From Lachnospiraceae bacterium (GTDB lineage Bacteria > Bacillota > Clostridia > Lachnospirales > Lachnospiraceae), in contig JAFTZJ010000054.1 in NCBI GenBank assembly GCA_017461045.1, positions 1 through 64,000 of the forward strand: a DNA stretch of 64,000 nt. Reading direction: 5' to 3'. The notes beneath the pieces were generated by a model. The model did no database searches and had not been told where the DNA came from. It saw nothing but the letters and a program-made list of their open reading frames with translations. The translations under genes and the position numbers were made by a program. Positions 62,349-64,000 of this stretch are shown here, piece by piece; within the stretch, counting starts at the first letter, position 1, and each line of letters starts with the position of its first letter.

Positions 62349-64000
62349 TTAAATTTCATTTACCTTATCCTCTTCATGAAAAAACGAATGTACCGCTATA
62401 GCACTCCGTTCATTCATATTCGGCACCTGCTTTAATTCATCTACAGAAGCCTGGCGAATAGCATCTATGGTCTTAAAATGCTGCATTAAGGCTTTCCGCC
62501 TTGCCGGACCAATTCCTTCAATGTCATCTAAAATGGACTTCACCTGGGTTTTGCTTCGCAATAGCTTATGGTATTCAATTGCAAATCGATGGGCTTCATC
62601 CTGAATTCGGGTAATCAAATCAAAGGCTTCATTCTTCGGTGGAAATGCAATCTCCTGATTGTTATAATATAACCCTCTGGTTCGGTGATTGTCATCTTTT
62701 ACCATACCGCATACAGGAATATTCAAATGCAACTCATCCAATACACGTAGTGCCACATTCACCTGTCCGCGACCGCCATCCATCATAATCAAATCCGGAA
62801 ACCGATTAAAACTACCCAGCTCCTCTGCCATGCCTTCCTCTGCCATCTGACGCTGTTCCTCTTTTCCATGAAGAAACCGACGTGTAAGGGTCTCCTCCAT
62901 ACTTTTGTAGTCATCCGGTCCGGTAACTGTTCGCAAACGGAATTTGCGATAATCACTCCGCTTTGCTTTTCCACCTTCGAATACCACCATAGAGGCCACT
63001 GCATTTACACCACTAATATTAGAAATATCAAAGGCTTCTATACGCTCCGCCTTTTCAATTCCAATCAAATCCGCAATTTCCTGTGCCGCTCCTGCAGTAC
63101 GTGTTTCTTCTCGCTTCAGCTTCTCTAAATCCTGACGCAATACTAAGGCTGCATTATCCTTTGCCAGTTCAATGAGCTTATGCTTCTCGCCCTTCTGCGG
63201 AGTAAGGATATGCACTCTCTGTTCCCGCTTCTGGGATAACCAATACTCCAGCAGTTCCCGTTCTGCCACCTCTGTTTCCAGCAATAGTTCCTTCGGCACA
63301 TAAGGGGTTCCCGCATAGTATTGCTTTACAAAGGCTGCCATGGTTTCCTCCGGTTGCTCTGCTTCTACACCTGCCATATGAAAATGCTCTCTTCCAAGCA
63401 ATTTACCATCTCGAATAAAGAATATGGAAACCACTGCTTCCTTGCCTTCTACTGCCATAGCCACCACATCCCGGTCTACGGCATTGGTATTCGTATTGGT
63501 AATTCGCTGCTTACCTACAATGTGATTGACGCTTTCTATCATATCCCTGTATTCTGCTGCCTGCTCGAATTCGTATTCCGCCGCTGCCGCCTGCATTTTC
63601 TCCTCTAATCGGGCAATTACCGGCTTCGTATTACCATTTAAGAAATCCAGTACTGCTTCTATATTTTTCCGGTATTCTTCTTCTGATATATATCCCTGAC
63701 AAGGTGCCGGACATTGCTTCATCTGATAATACAAGCAAGGTCGCTCCTGCCCCTGTTCCTTCGGAAGCTTCTTATTACATGAACGAATATGATATAACTT
63801 CTGAATCAATTCAATGGTATCCCGCACTGCCCCACTACTGGTAAATGGACCAAAATACTTTGCCTTATCCCGTTTAATCTGCCTGGTCAACAAGACTCTC
63901 GGATACGGTTCTTCTACAGTTACCTTTATAAACGGATAGGTCTTATCATCCGTTAACATGGTATTGTATTTCGGCGCATATTCCTTAATCAGGTTATTTT
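62349..64000 (-). CDS. uvrC: Excinuclease ABC subunit C (5' end beyond window)
   Basis: About 550 codons are present; the coding frame stays open to the right edge ([13 protein letters not shown] upstream of an internal Met), so the true start is outside. GIY-YIG remainder: [18 protein letters not shown] and [15 protein letters not shown]. Cys-rich [23 protein letters not shown] domain AARLEEK-like helix near [13 protein letters not shown]-terminal endonuclease region [20 protein letters not shown] and [13 protein letters not shown]; HhH domain [18 protein letters not shown]. Cuts on both sides of UvrB-bound damage. Confidence 0.96.
   Translation of the reverse strand, partial: NNLIKEYAPKYNTMLTDDKTYPFIKVTVEEPYPRVLLTRQIKRDKAKYFGPFTSSGAVRDTIELIQKLYHIRSCNKKLPKEQGQERPCLYYQMKQCPAPCQGYISEEEYRKNIEAVLDFLNGNTKPVIARLEEKMQAAAAEYEFEQAAEYRDMIESVNHIVGKQRITNTNTNAVDRDVVAMAVEGKEAVVSIFFIRDGKLLGREHFHMAGVEAEQPEETMAAFVKQYYAGTPYVPKELLLETEVAERELLEYWLSQKREQRVHILTPQKGEKHKLIELAKDNAALVLRQDLEKLKREETRTAGAAQEIADLIGIEKAERIEAFDISNISGVNAVASMVVFEGGKAKRSDYRKFRLRTVTGPDDYKSMEETLTRRFLHGKEEQRQMAEEGMAEELGSFNRFPDLIMMDGGRGQVNVALRVLDELHLNIPVCGMVKDDNHRTRGLYYNNQEIAFPPKNEAFDLITRIQDEAHRFAIEYHKLLRSKTQVKSILDDIEGIGPARRKALMQHFKTIDAIRQASVDELKQVPNMNERSAIAVHSFFHEEDKVNEI

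Overview
This window looks like a chromosome segment of a low-to-mid GC, endospore-forming Firmicute of the Lachnospiraceae type. The evidence is the conserved run uvrC-hprK-glucokinase-murB-rapZ-whiA-HPr at the right end, a pair of CotF-like spore coat genes, Shine-Dalgarno sites close to AGGAGG before most genes, and sigma-A type promoters. The genus cannot be fixed from the sequence alone. Left half (1-38 kb): a large surface-polysaccharide locus. The left edge is the 3' end of an IS3-family element. Next, all leftward, come three glycosyltransferase-type genes in AT-rich DNA, a fourth glycosyltransferase, and a Wzm/Wzt ABC exporter with its own consensus promoter. Upstream of these is a second leftward unit: a two-domain glycosyltransferase, a papain-like protease and a GH5 glycanase. 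The last two are secreted and share the same C-terminal array of EGR repeats. Diverging rightward is manC-gmd-rmd, a complete route from mannose-1-phosphate to GDP-D-rhamnose, closed by a strong bidirectional terminator at 18.2 kb. From 37 kb back to 18 kb runs a long leftward block. It holds three membrane/GT4 glycosyltransferase genes, the CDP-3,6-dideoxyhexose genes rfbF-rfbG-rfbH, a GtrA flippase, a GT-C transferase and a GtrB-like GT2. It then continues with an unusual set: a TPP enzyme of the acetolactate synthase fold, an HMGL-type aldolase with an extra C-terminal domain, a PfkB sugar kinase of the KDG kinase type, a short-chain epimerase/reductase, a GT2 and UDP-glucose dehydrogenase. 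My reading is that the cell exports a D-rhamnose-containing polymer through Wzm/Wzt and decorates it outside the membrane with sugars that include a branched CDP-3,6-dideoxyhexose made by the TPP enzyme (like yersiniose, or something larger). This is the best candidate for an undescribed system here. Middle (37-46 kb): a DUF2156 protein, a PPi-type phosphofructokinase, a coiled-coil protein built from 42-bp tandem repeats behind a promoter overlapped by a long palindrome, a GH3 beta-glucosidase, two spore-coat-like genes behind a sigma-E-like promoter, two tandem paralogous lipoproteins behind LytTR-like direct repeats, and a DegV protein. Right part (45.6-64 kb): housekeeping genes, including a SpoU rRNA methyltransferase, dnaE, a DUF5662 protein, a degenerate HD-GYP protein, tRNA-Thr(CGT), an AAA_14/DUF4143 ATPase, a large Sel1-repeat protein, a FliD-C-like helical protein, an HPr paralogue with Asp instead of the catalytic His, whiA, rapZ, murB, glucokinase, hprK and the 3' part of uvrC. 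HprK, the HPr-like protein, glucokinase, RapZ and WhiA together suggest a carbon and cell-envelope control hub. No intergenic stretch exceeds 300 bases, and I saw no rRNA, CRISPR array or riboswitch.
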